NCBI GenBank assembly: GCA_021441665.1
Contig: JAGYYN010026097.1
Coordinates: 1-26,367 of the forward strand
Direction: 5' to 3'
Length of the DNA stretch: 26,367 nt
From: Euplotes cf. woodruffi 2 WChen-2021
Lineage: Eukaryota > Ciliophora > Spirotrichea > Euplotida > Euplotidae
The first letter of the stretch is position 1. Every line of letters starts with the position of its first letter. Shown here piece after piece: positions 1-10,620 of this stretch. The notes beneath the pieces are model-generated. The model was not told the DNA's origin and searched no databases. It was given only the letters and a program-made list of their open reading frames with translations. The position numbers and the translations under genes were made by a program.

Positions 1-99
1 AAATTTATTATTTGATAAGTCACATTATTCGATGAAAAAATTTTGTCATTAAACAAGCTTATAATGATCTCCTGATACCGACCAAAATAAGCAAACTAT

Positions 100-1273
100 T
101 TAAACCTTCTCCAAAACTTGGTGTACATAAAACTCGTACTTATATACAAACTCAGCCTGTCTCTTTTTCTTTTCCTCCTCTCTCTTCTTGTCCTCTCTTT
201 GCCTCGCCTTCTTTTCCCTCTTTTCCTTATCCAGTCTCTCCTTCTCCTGCTTCCACTCCTCCTGCGTAATGCCTGGTTTCTGAGCAGCCGTGGTTTTGGC
301 CTTCATTTTGATTTGGTCTTTTTCGATGTTGATAAGTGCGGTTCGAAGTTGCAGTTCGAGGTCCTACGCGCGATCAGAGGTTAGCCTACCTTCTGCTTGA
401 ACCACTCCGAGTACTTTAAGTTGTTATTAGTGCAGCCAGCGTTCTGCACTCCAGCATCGGCTGTTGCAGACTCTTTGACGTTGAATAGCTATGCAGGTTA
501 TTTATAGAAATACCTTCTGACCCTGCGGCTTCTTTTGAGACAGAGAACGGCTCCCAGATTTACATATGTTCGACTTTGGATTCAGCCACGGCTTAGCTGC
601 AGATTTCGGACGCACTGGTTCTGCTTTCTTTGAAGGAGTTTGAAGCTGATTTAGTATGTTTTCTTCGTTGATAATTCTAGATCTGAGATTTGACTTTTGT
701 TTTGCCTTTTGCCTGATATTTTAAACGTGAAAGGTCAGAATCAATTGAGTTAAATCATTTGAAAGGTTTAAAGCTCTAACGCTTAATATTGTTACTTATT
801 TAGTTCTTCTACTAAAGCCTTTTGGTTATTCAAAATTTCAGGTCCTCATTTTTCCTTTCTTAACTTATTTTCTGACAATTTTATCAACTATATAAATGAA
901 AAACTAAATAAAATTTTATTTTTATTATTAAAATTACAAAAAAATATGCTTAAAACTCCTAACTTATATACAATCTATCAAAAATTACAAACAAAAATAT
1001 CGCTGAATCGCATCCAAATATCTTACTGATATATAGAGTTTCTCTTGGAAGTTCAATATCGTCTAATTTTTCAATTTTAGATGCAAACTTCAGGTCATAT
1101 TCGCTGCAAACAAAAGTCTGAACAAGCTTTTGCTTTTTCTCGAGGTCTCTCTGTTTTTTGACTCCTTCGTTAGCCTGAGCGACAGCCTTGAAGTACTCTT
1201 CCTCTGCGACTCGGTTAGTTGCAGAGGAGCACCTCTTCGCCTGCGGAGGTCTCGATTTGTTCGACTGGTAGTT
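100..1273 (-). CDS. Lys/Glu-rich protein of unknown function (five exons, one candidate +1 frameshift, 5' end unresolved)
   Basis: I do not recognise the family. Reading the minus strand with TGA=Cys, exons 1273-1027, 887-796, 712-514, 488-390 and 363-100 join through GT-AG introns of 139, 83, 25 and 26 nt. Together they give 900 coding bases plus one skipped base. The extra base is explained by an AAA-TAA at 865-870, where only the +1 frame continues. The product is hydrophilic, Pro/Lys-rich in the middle, with a long Glu/Lys/Arg helix near the C-terminus (nt 230-130) of coiled-coil type. A segment reading KYSEWFKQKDLELQLR precedes that helix. Such W-containing charged helices occur in ciliary coiled-coil proteins, but I cannot assign one. 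The N-terminus lies upstream: an ATG at 1641 opens a frame that runs to a GTAATT donor near 1550, but the joining exons are unclear. Confidence 0.65.
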
Positions 1274-1641
1274 CTAGAATCAATTTAGGCTGATTTTGGT
1301 AATTTTAAAATTTAGATTTTATGCATCACCAGATTTTAGACACTTGCGACTAAAATAATATTTTATTTTAAGTTAATTTTAATTGATTCCAACTGAAAAG
1401 GTAATAAAAAGATATGAAGATTAATTCTGGTTTAAAAAATGCTATTTAGATTCAGCGGAAACGACTTGACTTTTTAAATTAAAGTTCAACATTTTTCCGC
1501 TTTATTATCTTCATGTAACTTTCAAGGAGATTGATTGAGTAAAAATTACCATGAGTGTTTTTATTAAGGATTGCTTGAAGGCATTTTGCATTTTTGAGTT
1601 GTAGTTAAATCAACCGTAATTCCATGATGTTGGAACCATCG

Positions 1642-3466
1642 TTGCGAATTCGGTATAGTGAGAAAGCACAGACATTCTTAGAAAATTTAAATTTAATTAT
1701 TTAAATCTATTTATGAATAGAAATAATGATATTTATTAAAATCTTTTTGAAATTATTTATTAACAATTAAATGAAAGAGTATTATAGCGTTTGTTCAGAT
1801 ACTTCACCTACAACTTTTACGACAGAATGAATAAAAGTAATGCGTAAACTTACACGAAAATCCCTTCTAACTCCTAAAAAACCCAGAACTTTAAAGCATT
1901 CAAAACCAAAATAACTACTACATCAAAATATCCCAAAGCCAAAACAAACTATCAATCTTAACTCCTTCTCACTGCCGAAACAACACCCTGACCAAGAATC
2001 ACCAAACCCCAAAAACCAACTCCAGCCCCCAATGCTCTTCAATCCCCGGTCTCACCCAGCCACCTCTCTCCTCCCGTCCGCACCTGGCCTTCCGGTCATT
2101 AGCTCTGCCAATTTGCTTCCAGCCACTCGTGCATCCCAATCCTGCTCCAAAACTTGCATCCTCCATCACGCACTCTTTCTCCTCGACCTGCGGGTCTTCA
2201 GTTAACTCAGCAGCGGCCGGCAGTAAAACAGCATCCTTTAGGCGGCAGCCCAGTGGGGTCAAGCAAGTGCGCGTGGCCACCTACAAGTTTATATAGGACA
2301 GCAGGAGGACAAGGTGGACGAGAGACTTGGAGGACGGAAACAGCGGGGACTGTTGGTGTGCAATCACGGCTGAGTGGATCCAGCCAAACCAACGGGAACT
2401 AATAAATTACAGAATTTATTTTCTAATTCTTTTAAATCAGTCTTTTATGCACTTCCTTTGACTTTCAATCATGCGGTCTTTATAGAATCTAGAAAATGCA
2501 GGTTTTAATTACACCCACAACGGGTGGGGGTAGAGAGAGGATGGAGATTGAGGAATTACAAAGGAAATGCGATGATAGGTAAGATAATCGGCGATTTGGG
2601 AATGAAAGATTTACATCAGGTTTTGAGGAAGAGACAGGGCTTGTTTGGGTTGGGAGGATGGATACTGATGATTGCAGTTGTTGTTTTGGGGGTTTAAGAA
2701 TCTGGTGTTATGATTTTTATTGGTAGGATGAGAACTGTAAAAGAATTAAGACGCAGGATGAGAATGGTTGAGATTGAAAAATTACAGCTGAGGGAATGAT
2801 TGCAGAGAGTTGTAATGCTGAAGTTACAATTTAATTAATTAGTTAAACTTTTTTACTCATAAAAAGAATTATAAAAAGTAAAATTTTAAAAGTTGCATAT
2901 GAAAATAATATTTATACAATTTGATTAAAAAGCTCAAAATATTAATATTTTTACTAAAATTTAGATATTTATCATCTAATAAGTTTTTATTGCTATGTAA
3001 TTTCAATATTTAATGATTATCTATCGTAGATATTGATAATGATCAATATCAAAGCTTTCTCTACTGATATAAATTCTTAATTTTTTAAAATAATATTAAA
3101 ATAGAATATTTTTATTTAGCTTTTAAAATATATTGAAAATATAAATCGTCATCAACATAAGCAAATATCAAAAACTAAGTATTTTTACAATCACAAACAA
3201 ATTTATTGTAAAAAAAGTTTTCACCGGAAATATAAGTAAATAATCTTAAAATTGATTTAATATCAAAACTTATAACATCTTTTAAACATTTACAATTAAT
3301 ACAAATTATATCAAAAATCAAAAACTAGTTTTAATTAAACTATCGATTTTATATAAATTTAAAATTGAAAGTTTGCATCACCAGCACTCCTTTCACTAAT
3401 CACCTGCTTCAATACCAGATCCACTACCAAATACCGAAAATAATTTAATTCACCAATCAAATAACT
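1642..3466. other. Long spacer holding a GC-rich island with reversing base skew
   Basis: There is no convincing gene here. Bases 2000-2400 are strikingly GC-rich (39 of 60 bases in 2041-2100) in an AT-rich contig. Frames are open on both strands there, as GC-rich DNA allows, and none resembles a known protein. To the left (about 1855-2060) the + strand is rich in C and A and almost lacks G. To the right (about 2510-2830) it is rich in G and almost lacks C. A short hairpin (CACCC, loop ACAAC, GGGTG) lies near 2511-2526. From 2830 to 3400 the sequence is very AT-rich with no open frame. Confidence 0.6.
3131..3140 (+). other. Breakage-motif match (TATTGAAAAT)
   Basis: This is a perfect match to the E. 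crassus chromosome-breakage consensus HATTGAAaHH, in spacer 3' of the Kelch-BTB gene. About six or seven such matches are expected by chance in a window this AT-rich, so a single copy carries little weight. Confidence 0.25.
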
Positions 3467-4861
3467 TTAGTCGATTTTGCGTTGTCTGAGAACCTCAATT
3501 GCGAGTTCAGGATTGTGTCTGATCAAGTTCTCGAACCCCTCGGTCTTGGAGACTGCGTCGAAGTTCTTGAGAATGTACTTCAAGCTGATGTCCCTGAGTC
3601 TGTCTCTATACGATTATAGATTGTGATTCAATAGCTTATACAACCCTCAAAAGTAGCTTACTCAAAGTGCCTGTCAGCTTCAGCGAAGATGTTCGCCGCG
3701 TTGTCCACTCAGATATTGCTGATCAACGTCTGCTGGCAGTTGTACTTCAGCTTTTTAATTCCGTAAATGTCTGCAGCTTTGAACAAAGCCATTACGTTCT
3801 CCAGAGTCACCTCACAAGTGTCGGTGTATAGGAATTTAATCAGCTGCATCATGATCGGGTACGAGACGTCGTTGATGTAAAATACTTTGATATCTTTTTC
3901 CTTCATTTCTGAGCTGAACATGCAATCGAAGAACTCTCACTTCGCCAAGATTATTTTATGCGCTCGGATGACGTACTTTTTCTTGATGACTAGCTTTATG
4001 TCAGAATACTTCTTCTTATTTATGAATTTCGAAAGGTCGTTTAGCTTCTTGATCTCAATACTCGCTCCGATTATATAGCACTCTTTAGTTGAACTGCCTA
4101 AGTAGCAATGCGGTGCTTTTGGAGTTGACTGCGAAATGAACTTCTGCATTTTTGCAATTGAGACCTAAACATTAGCTCCAATAACGTACCTCATCTTGAA
4201 AGTAATCAATAATGTTCCACTTCATTGTCAATAAGTCAAAGTACATTAAGTCGGTGAATACTTGCTTTCCATCAGTTCCTCCATATAAAAATATTTTATT
4301 TCCTTTGACGGTGATTAGCGAGTTGTATCTTGCCTTTGGCCAGCACTCTTCTTTATTCTTAATTTCAGTCCATTTGCTGGTCCTGAAGTTGAACATATAA
4401 AAGTCGTTTTTAGGCTTGCTTGCATCAATTCCTCCAAACAGGTACATGAAGTCTTCATAAACGACAGCCATGTGAGAATGTCTGGCAGACGGTTTCGACG
4501 AGCTTTCGCTAATATTGACTTCACTCCACGTATTGCTGTTGATCCTGTACTCGTACAAGTCATTAGTAAAGTTGAATCCGCAGTTGCCTCCAAATATATA
4601 AATCGAAGTGTCTTTGACTACGCAGCTGTGGCAGTCTCTTGGCGTTGGAGGGATGTCGCTGGTAATGATCTTCTTCCACTCGTTGTTCATGGTATCGTAG
4701 CAAAATAAGTCATTTTTCCTGATCTCTCCATTGAATCCTCCAAACACATAGATATTATTTTGGTATGTGCAGCATGAGTGGTTTCTTAGAGGGAACGGAT
4801 TGTCGCCTTGGGCATTAAAGGGAATGCAAGTATTATGCCAGTCGAGGTTTAATTTTGCCAT
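3467..4861 (-). CDS. Kelch-repeat BTB/POZ protein
   Basis: Probable substrate adaptor for a cullin-3 type ubiquitin ligase, or a scaffold; this is inferred from the family. Three exons (4861-4190, 4164-3662, 3605-3467) with introns of 25 and 56 nt sum to 438 codons exactly (437 aa). Residues about 25-220 carry kelch repeats, seen as YVFGGFNG, YIFGGNCG, YLFGGID and FLYGGTDG, each followed by a W. Residues about 265-370 form a BTB domain with the HKIILAK motif, DVSYPIMMQLIKFLYTD and ADIYGIKKLK. The rest matches the helical BACK-like tail (YILKNFDAV, ENLIRHNPEL). Two TGA codons fall at ILAK-C-REFF and ISNI-C-VDNA, where the family usually has Cys or Ser, not Trp. The start at 4861 puts the first kelch strand near the N-terminus. 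An upstream in-frame ATG at 4924 is possible. Confidence 0.9.
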
Positions 4862-5345
4862 TTTGATATTAAAATATTTAAATTTGCATCTCTGTTTAAA
4901 GCACCAAATTGAACAAATAATCAATCATATGGCAAAAAATATTCATAATTATTGTAAAATAATTAGAAATAAAATGAGCACTCAACTTTTCATGCCAAAT
5001 ATAACTTTATGAAAAATACCGAAGACAAAATGCCACAAGTCACCATTAAACCATGAAATAATAATTCAAAGAGTAGGCAGGGTTTTCTTTTACCGGCTGT
5101 GGAATTCTAATCACTGGTTTATTCATTATGATGCTTAATAGGCAATGGTTTCAACGATATTTTGCAGTCTAATTTTCTTAGCGTTCTTTTTAATCATATT
5201 TAACCCTATAGGAACACAAAATCCATAAGAAGAGACTCGAGGAAATAAAAAATAGGAAATAATCTGAAGTACAAAACTGATTTAAAGTGCCTTTCTGGCA
5301 ATTAACAGCCATGCTGGAAAAGTTTATACTAGTCACAATTACCGA
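4862..5345. other. Spacer between divergent genes
   Basis: AT-rich shared upstream region of the Kelch-BTB gene (-) and the next gene (+). It contains a nine-of-ten match to the breakage motif (AATTGAACAA, 4907-4916). I see no supported gene in it. Confidence 0.5.
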
Positions 5346-6870
5346 ATGCCAAATACCGGAATATATATTAATCAAAAAGACTATTTTAACGCTGCATATG
5401 AGGATAATAAAAATCTGTTCAAGAAAATCGAGGAGATAGAAAACAACTCAAAATCTCGACTCTGCGGGCTGTCTAATAGCTCGACGTTCTTTACAAAGTT
5501 TCAAGATAAACAAAGTAATCTATATTTTGTGGTTTTAATAAAGCAGATTGCCATTTCGAGTTAAAATACTTTTGACTATCTGAATATCACAACTTTAGAG
5601 ACTTCATACTGAATGAAATCGTCTTGAGATAATGGGACTCATCATAAAAACTCGAGTTGTTGCAAAGTTCGGCAAAAATAAAGTCAAACAATTTCGTAAA
5701 GGTATTGTCGAACACTTATAAAACTAAATGTAAAATATCTAAATCGTTTGAATCTTATTTTAAATAATCTTCGATTGAATATCAGCGCCTGATACTTTCA
5801 AGTTTATATTGATTAAAGAGTGAAACGAAAAAGCATATTTTATGCTATATAAAAATATCCTGATAATAACTAAAAATTACTCCGATTTGCATATGCTTAA
5901 AACTTCATTTATTCTGGTGTATAGAAAACACAAAATCCGAAATAGACTTTGATTTAATGGAAAAAGATTTCAAGCAGCGACTGAAGTATCTTCACAATCT
6001 CTCGAGAAAGTCCGACCCCAGCAAATGTAACATTAGATGCCCATATTTTAGGTTGAAGCAATCTAAGAGATAAGAGGAATATCTTTACGAGTAAGCAATA
6101 CGAAAACTTACAGAAATAGGTGCAAATATAAGCAGGCCAAACTTTTTCCCCGTAAATTTAGTCAGGATTAACGAAACACCAAAGGATGTTAATGCAGGTA
6201 TTTTTGAGACTATACAAGCTCATTAGAACTCATCAACTTCAAGTTAATTGACGAGTCAAGGACACAGAGGAACCTGTCACAAAACGATGTAAGTTTTTAT
6301 CCTCCTTCGAATGCTATATTCTTAATATTGATACAAGAGAATGCAGATCAAAGACCGCTCGACTGAGGCTCAAAGTGAGTCAAAGCAGTCGAACTTAATC
6401 ATAGTCAATGATCAGACTCCGAACAATACCTTCAGAGTCAAAAGGAATTCGCTAAAGTCAGAAAATTTTAATGCCAGCAGCTGAGAGCAAACTGGAAAGT
6501 TCAAGTCGTGACAAAATAGCGATGCGAGCATGAAGTCATTTTACCAGTCGCTTAATAATCAGTTCTCACTAAGTAATCTTTTCGTTCCACATCAAATCAA
6601 CAAGAAAGGTAATAAATCCCTTTATTTCTTTAAAGTCTAAAGCTTACTGCTATTTTTCCATCTAAAACTTACTATAATTCCATAATTAAAAAATCAACGT
6701 TTTTAGCAGGAAAAACGGAGGTTGCTAATAAATCCCAAAAACAAAAGCAAATTCGGTGCAGTGAGACTCGGCAGACCACTGGCGTAAAGGACGATATTCG
6801 TGATAAAAGAAAGCCTTTTGCAAAGCCGGCGGTTGTCAAGAAATTTGACATCAAAAAGCTTTTTATTTAG
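5346..6870 (+). CDS. Unknown Ser/Lys-rich protein with many minimal introns
   Basis: I do not recognise the family. Exon 5346-5514, a 29-nt intron and exon 5544-5620 are clear. From 5925 the exons 5925-6026, 6052-6090, 6114-6197, 6227-6288, 6338-6608 and 6707-6870 join in phase through introns of 25, 23, 29, 49 and 98 nt and end at TAG 6868-6870. The stretch 5621-5924 is uncertain. One model uses a GTCTTG donor at 5621, a GTATTG donor near 5701 and a GTGAAA donor near 5821. Another frame there is also open for about 80 codons. In-frame TGA codons (YF-C-LSEYHN, SS-C-EQTG, KS-C-QNS) are read as Cys. The protein starts with Asn/Lys-rich sequence and ends in a basic tail. Confidence 0.7.
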
Positions 6871-6961
6871 TAACCGAGTATACTTTCCTAATCGTAGAAA
6901 GTATTCAATTTAACTAATTTAAATGTTTTAGCCGTCTCAAAAATGCATTTTGAAACAACTT

Positions 6962-6971
6962 AATTGAAATA
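6962..6971 (+). other. Breakage-motif match just upstream of the SLC6 gene (AATTGAAATA)
   Basis: Perfect HATTGAAaHH in the 111-bp spacer, ending 10 nt before the transporter ATG on the coding strand. Similar placement is seen before three other genes (19358, 12067, 19464). It could mark chromosome fragmentation or be a leader element. Confidence 0.4.
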
Positions 6972-6981
6972 AATTATATAA

Positions 6982-8943
6982 ATGGATGAAATTGATTCGA
7001 ATCACGATCGGAGGTCAAATCTAACAAATAAAGAGAAGTCCTCCAGCGCTAATGATATTCAGATCACGCAGAGAAGTGACGAGCATGACGAAAGGCATTT
7101 TCCAAATGCTAAATGCAAAGATGATATTGGTGATCAGTTCGATATAAATTTTAATAACCCAAGTCTCCGCATTTCATCAGAGGAGGATACGAATAAAGAT
7201 AACAACCATAATTTAGTTATTGAGCTTCCTCAAATGAATCGAGACAATCGAGCTAGCTATGTACATTCACAAACAACCGAGGTGAGAAAGCAAAAAGCGA
7301 GAGAGATCATGCAAAAATACGAATCTGATAAAGATAATGATGTATTCGAGGATAACGAACATCATTATGATGAGTTCTCAAATGGATGAGAATACTGGCT
7401 TAGTATCACTGGCTATGTTGTTGGCTTTGCCAACATTTGGAGGTTTCCTTATCTGCTGTATACTCACGGTGGTGGAGCATTTTTAATCATATATGTATTG
7501 CTTACTATATTTATTTGAATTCCGTTATTTCTATTAGAGACTGCTTATGGCCAACTCACCAAAGCTCAGATTCATAAGTTTTATTCGAGGCTATCTCCAA
7601 AGTTAAAAGGAATTACATATGCAAGTCTATTCATAGGACTGATTGGGAATGTATATTATGTTGTGCTGATAATGTGGTCGATTGCATTCCTAATAAATTC
7701 ATTTCAATCACCGTTACCTTGGACCATATCTGCAGAGGATAAGTACTACTACCACACAAATTACAACTCAAGATACTTTAAATATAACTTATTAGAGTCT
7801 TCAAACTCGATTGAGGAAACAAAATATATTGTTATTCCTTGATTCATTTCGCTACTTGGTGCCTGGCTTCTTGTGTACATCTTAATATGCAGAGGAATCA
7901 AAAGTTCTGGAAAATTTGTATACATAACAACTCCTCTTCCATTTTTAATTCTGTTTATTCTGCTTATCAGAGGAGTTAGCTTAGATGGTGCGATGACAGG
8001 TTGGAAGTACCTCTTCAATCCAGACTTTACAAAGCTATATGACATCAAAGCATGGAAAGATGCAATTAATCAGCTTGTATTCAGTTTGTCTCTTGGAAAC
8101 AACACCGTGCTGCTATATTCAAGCTATTGAAAGCAAAATTCAAAAGTGCTACCAAATGCAATCATCGTTCCGCTAATTAACTTAGGAACATCGATATTTG
8201 CAGCTCTAGTGTTATTCGCATATCTTGGATACATGTCGGTGAAAGACAACGCTAAAATCGATAGTTACCCTATATCAGGAATTGATCTGCCTTTTGTCGT
8301 ATACCCAGCTCTCATCAGTACTTTGCCTGGAGCAAATGCATGGTCAGTGGTATTTTTCTTAATGTTAATCATCAGCGGAGCTAATAGTCTTTACCCGAAT
8401 GTGGATTCAGTAATTGCAATATTCTACGGAACGGTGAACAAGTCCAGCTGAAACCCAGGAAGATGCTGAGTCACGATCTGGTATTGAATTATCTCCTGTC
8501 TGTTCTCAGTAATATTCTCGTCGTGAGCTGGATACTACATCTTTCAGTTGTTCGACCACTATGCTGTGGGCATCAACCTTATCTTCAATGTATTTTACCA
8601 ATCCGTTGCGATTGCTTGGTTCTTCGGCTTTGACAAAATCATCACGATGGCTCACGAAGCAAGCGGTGAGACAATACCCAGGTGGATAACAATCTTCGCG
8701 AAGTACTTAGCGCCTGTATTCTTATTCATATTTTGAATCGTGTCGTTTATTTTAGAAGTCAGCGAAGACCCAGGATTCCCCTCGTGGGCTGTTTTCATTG
8801 GCTGGACATTCACTTTAACGCCGACTTTAATTATCATTGCGAATTTGATCTTCAGATGTATATTTAAAAAAGACGTAACAAATCCTGGACCGGGCATTGT
8901 CGGAAGATATGGAGAAAACCGTAATGATGAATTTAGAATATAA
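6982..8943 (+). CDS. SLC6 / neurotransmitter:sodium symporter family transporter
   Basis: Intact, intronless 653-aa secondary transporter of the LeuT-fold SLC6 family. It probably moves an amino acid or related small solute together with Na+ across a membrane. Residues 1-135 form a long acidic cytosolic N-tail, longer than in LeuT-like bacterial members. TM1 carries the signature [20 protein letters not shown] (about residues 148-168) with the unwound Na+/substrate region. TM2 has the [12 protein letters not shown] motif and TM5 [12 protein letters not shown]6 has FSLSLGNNT (about residue 368), and TM10/11 are recognisable by [10 protein letters not shown] and [11 protein letters not shown]. 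Nine TGA codons lie inside the frame (residue 136, 179 and later), so the gene looks shattered under the standard code but is whole with TGA=Cys. The stop is TAA at 8941. The substrate cannot be told from sequence. Confidence 0.93.
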
Positions 8944-9036
8944 AACTCAATAATGCTTAAGTATAAAAAAATTTGAATAATATTATGTAATATTAACAAT
9001 TGAATATTATTTTCAATACTTATCGACTGACAATGA

Positions 9037-10571
9037 TTAATCAAGACTTGATGAAGACTCAATACTAATCCTATCTTTTACTCATGTTTTACAACAAGGA
9101 CAGGCCTTTCAAATTTCGAGCCATTCAGAGATTCATTTACGATGGAAGATATGGTTTTGGCTTCATGAAAGTTCGTAAACTTCGCTTTCAGTTTGAATAA
9201 TTTCTGTTCACAGACATCAGTAAGTCGGGCTATCACCCATGCCTATAGATATCATTAATATCCAAATAAAAAATGCAAATAAAAAAATTCTTTTTACCGA
9301 GTAAGTCTTTAGCGCGGATTGTTCGCAAGTGGTGCGGAGAGAGCTTGAACTGCGAGATCTCTCGAATTGCTTGCTGGATCCTCATTGTCCTCTGCTGGTT
9401 CCTTATCATTCTTCTGTTGTAAATAATACTGAAGTACACCAGCAAAGAAGTGAGGACGACTAGCAGACAGCAGATCACACTGTAAATGCAGATATAGATT
9501 GTTGCCTCGACTTGGAGAATAATCAATGCAATGTTTAGAATGTGGGCCTGAGTGCTGCAGTTGTTCATGCTGTATTTTAGCAATGGTTAGAGAGATAGCT
9601 CACTATTAAACTTACCTTGAATAGTATCAGTGAAGAACAAATATTCACCACGGCAGGTACAGGAATGAAACTATTTGGGATACAGCAGTCTGGATAATGT
9701 ATTTGTTGTACAGCCAAATCATTCATATATTAACTGGGATAAATAATACTGCTTTTATGCATATTGTTGCGAGAATCATTGCCTTTACAAGTAAATTTCA
9801 GTGTTCATCTGCTCCGAGAAAGAATATAATCAATAAAGCTGTGATCATGTAGATTTCTATTATATGCATTAGTACAAATAACTAAAAGCATAGCCACTTA
9901 CCAAATACAGTTAAAAGTCCCCATTTTGAGAACATGATAGACCCCCAGCTTTCTCTTTGATTGCCTAAATTTATGAAAAATCGATCTTCGAATAAATCAA
10001 AATATTCGAATCAAATTCTATCTAAATTTAAGCAGATAAATATGCCAAAATTTATGAATAGCGAAAATAATTCAACCGTAACATTCTATTTCATAGGTTT
10101 TATATAGTTCGCGTTTTATCAATGACGATATGCATTAAGGCATTAATTTTAGTTCACCTTCAAAAGATACGATCAGTATTTAAAAAGATAATTATAGTTA
10201 ATATCCAAAAATCTCCGAATGTACAGAGCATCTACAAGCAGTTGATGCTCATCGCTTGAATACATCTGGTCTTCAATACCCACACCAATTACTTTTTGAC
10301 TCTATTTATCAATTCTATTATTTCTAAGATATCTCGAACTCACAACAGCTAAATTAAGTTCTTTTTTGATCAGGAATTCTGGTGTGACAGATATAATTTA
10401 TTAACACACTGCACCCATAATTTACCTGTGGTTTCCTGAGGCTTGATATCTTCTATATAGAATATTAAATCTAGCAGAAAGCAAGCGAGTACCTGAGGTT
10501 GCGCTGCAGATTGAGAGTCGTTGCTTCTCGACATCGTCTTCCTTCATCCACTCGACTTCTTCTTTCTCCAT
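9037..10571 (-). CDS. Multi-span membrane RING-H2 E3 ubiquitin ligase
   Basis: Eight exons (10571-10493, 10452-10426, 10378-10344, 10301-10158, 10085-9902, 9856-9616, 9569-9298, 9242-9037) with introns of 40, 47, 42, 72, 45, 46 and 55 nt sum to exactly 396 codons (395 aa). A soluble N-terminus of about 95 residues is followed by roughly five hydrophobic segments. The C-terminus is a RING-H2 finger with ligands C336, C339, C354, H358, H361, C364, C375 and C378, and the usual W368 after the sixth ligand. C336, C339, C354 and C364 are TGA codons. The expected role is ubiquitin transfer from an E2 to membrane or nearby proteins. The loop between the third ligand and the first His is three residues, at the long end of the RING pattern. 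In total about eleven TGA codons are read as Cys. Confidence 0.88.
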
Positions 10572-10591
10572 TTTAATTATTATTTGTGCAG

Positions 10592-10601
10592 AATTGAAAA
10601 C
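10592..10601 (+). other. Breakage-motif match in a 49-bp spacer (AATTGAAAAC)
   Basis: Perfect HATTGAAaHH inside the very short spacer between the RING gene start and the stop of the next gene. If these genes sit on separate macronuclear chromosomes, a cut must fall within or near these 49 bp. Confidence 0.35.
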
Positions 10602-10620
10602 AAGGTAATTATAAAACTGA

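Noticed and set aside
2003-2017. Telomerase RNA template-like sequence CAAACCCCAAAAACC
   Set aside because: The A-tracts are 3 and 5 long rather than 4 and 4, so it would not template G4T4. No telomerase RNA fold was recognised around it.
1999-2402. Long open frames on both strands in the GC-rich island
   Set aside because: Frames are open in several registers at once, as expected of GC-rich DNA. None resembles a known protein or shows splice structure.
4926-5847. TATRGCRN-like ends of eliminated sequences or Tec elements
   Set aside because: Isolated matches (for example 4926, 4073, 1785) have no inverted partner at a sensible distance, and some lie inside intact coding sequence.
6982-8943. 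TGA read as tryptophan (Blepharisma-type code)
   Set aside because: It also keeps the SLC6 frame open, but it would put Trp at four RING zinc-ligand positions and at the BTB Cys/Ser sites. Blepharisma introns are 15-16 nt, while these are mostly 23-56 nt.
10302-10343. AAA-TAG in the RING gene as a frameshift site
   Set aside because: It is the end of a 42-nt intron with a GTGAGT donor. Removing it leaves the frame intact and the exon sum a whole number of codons.
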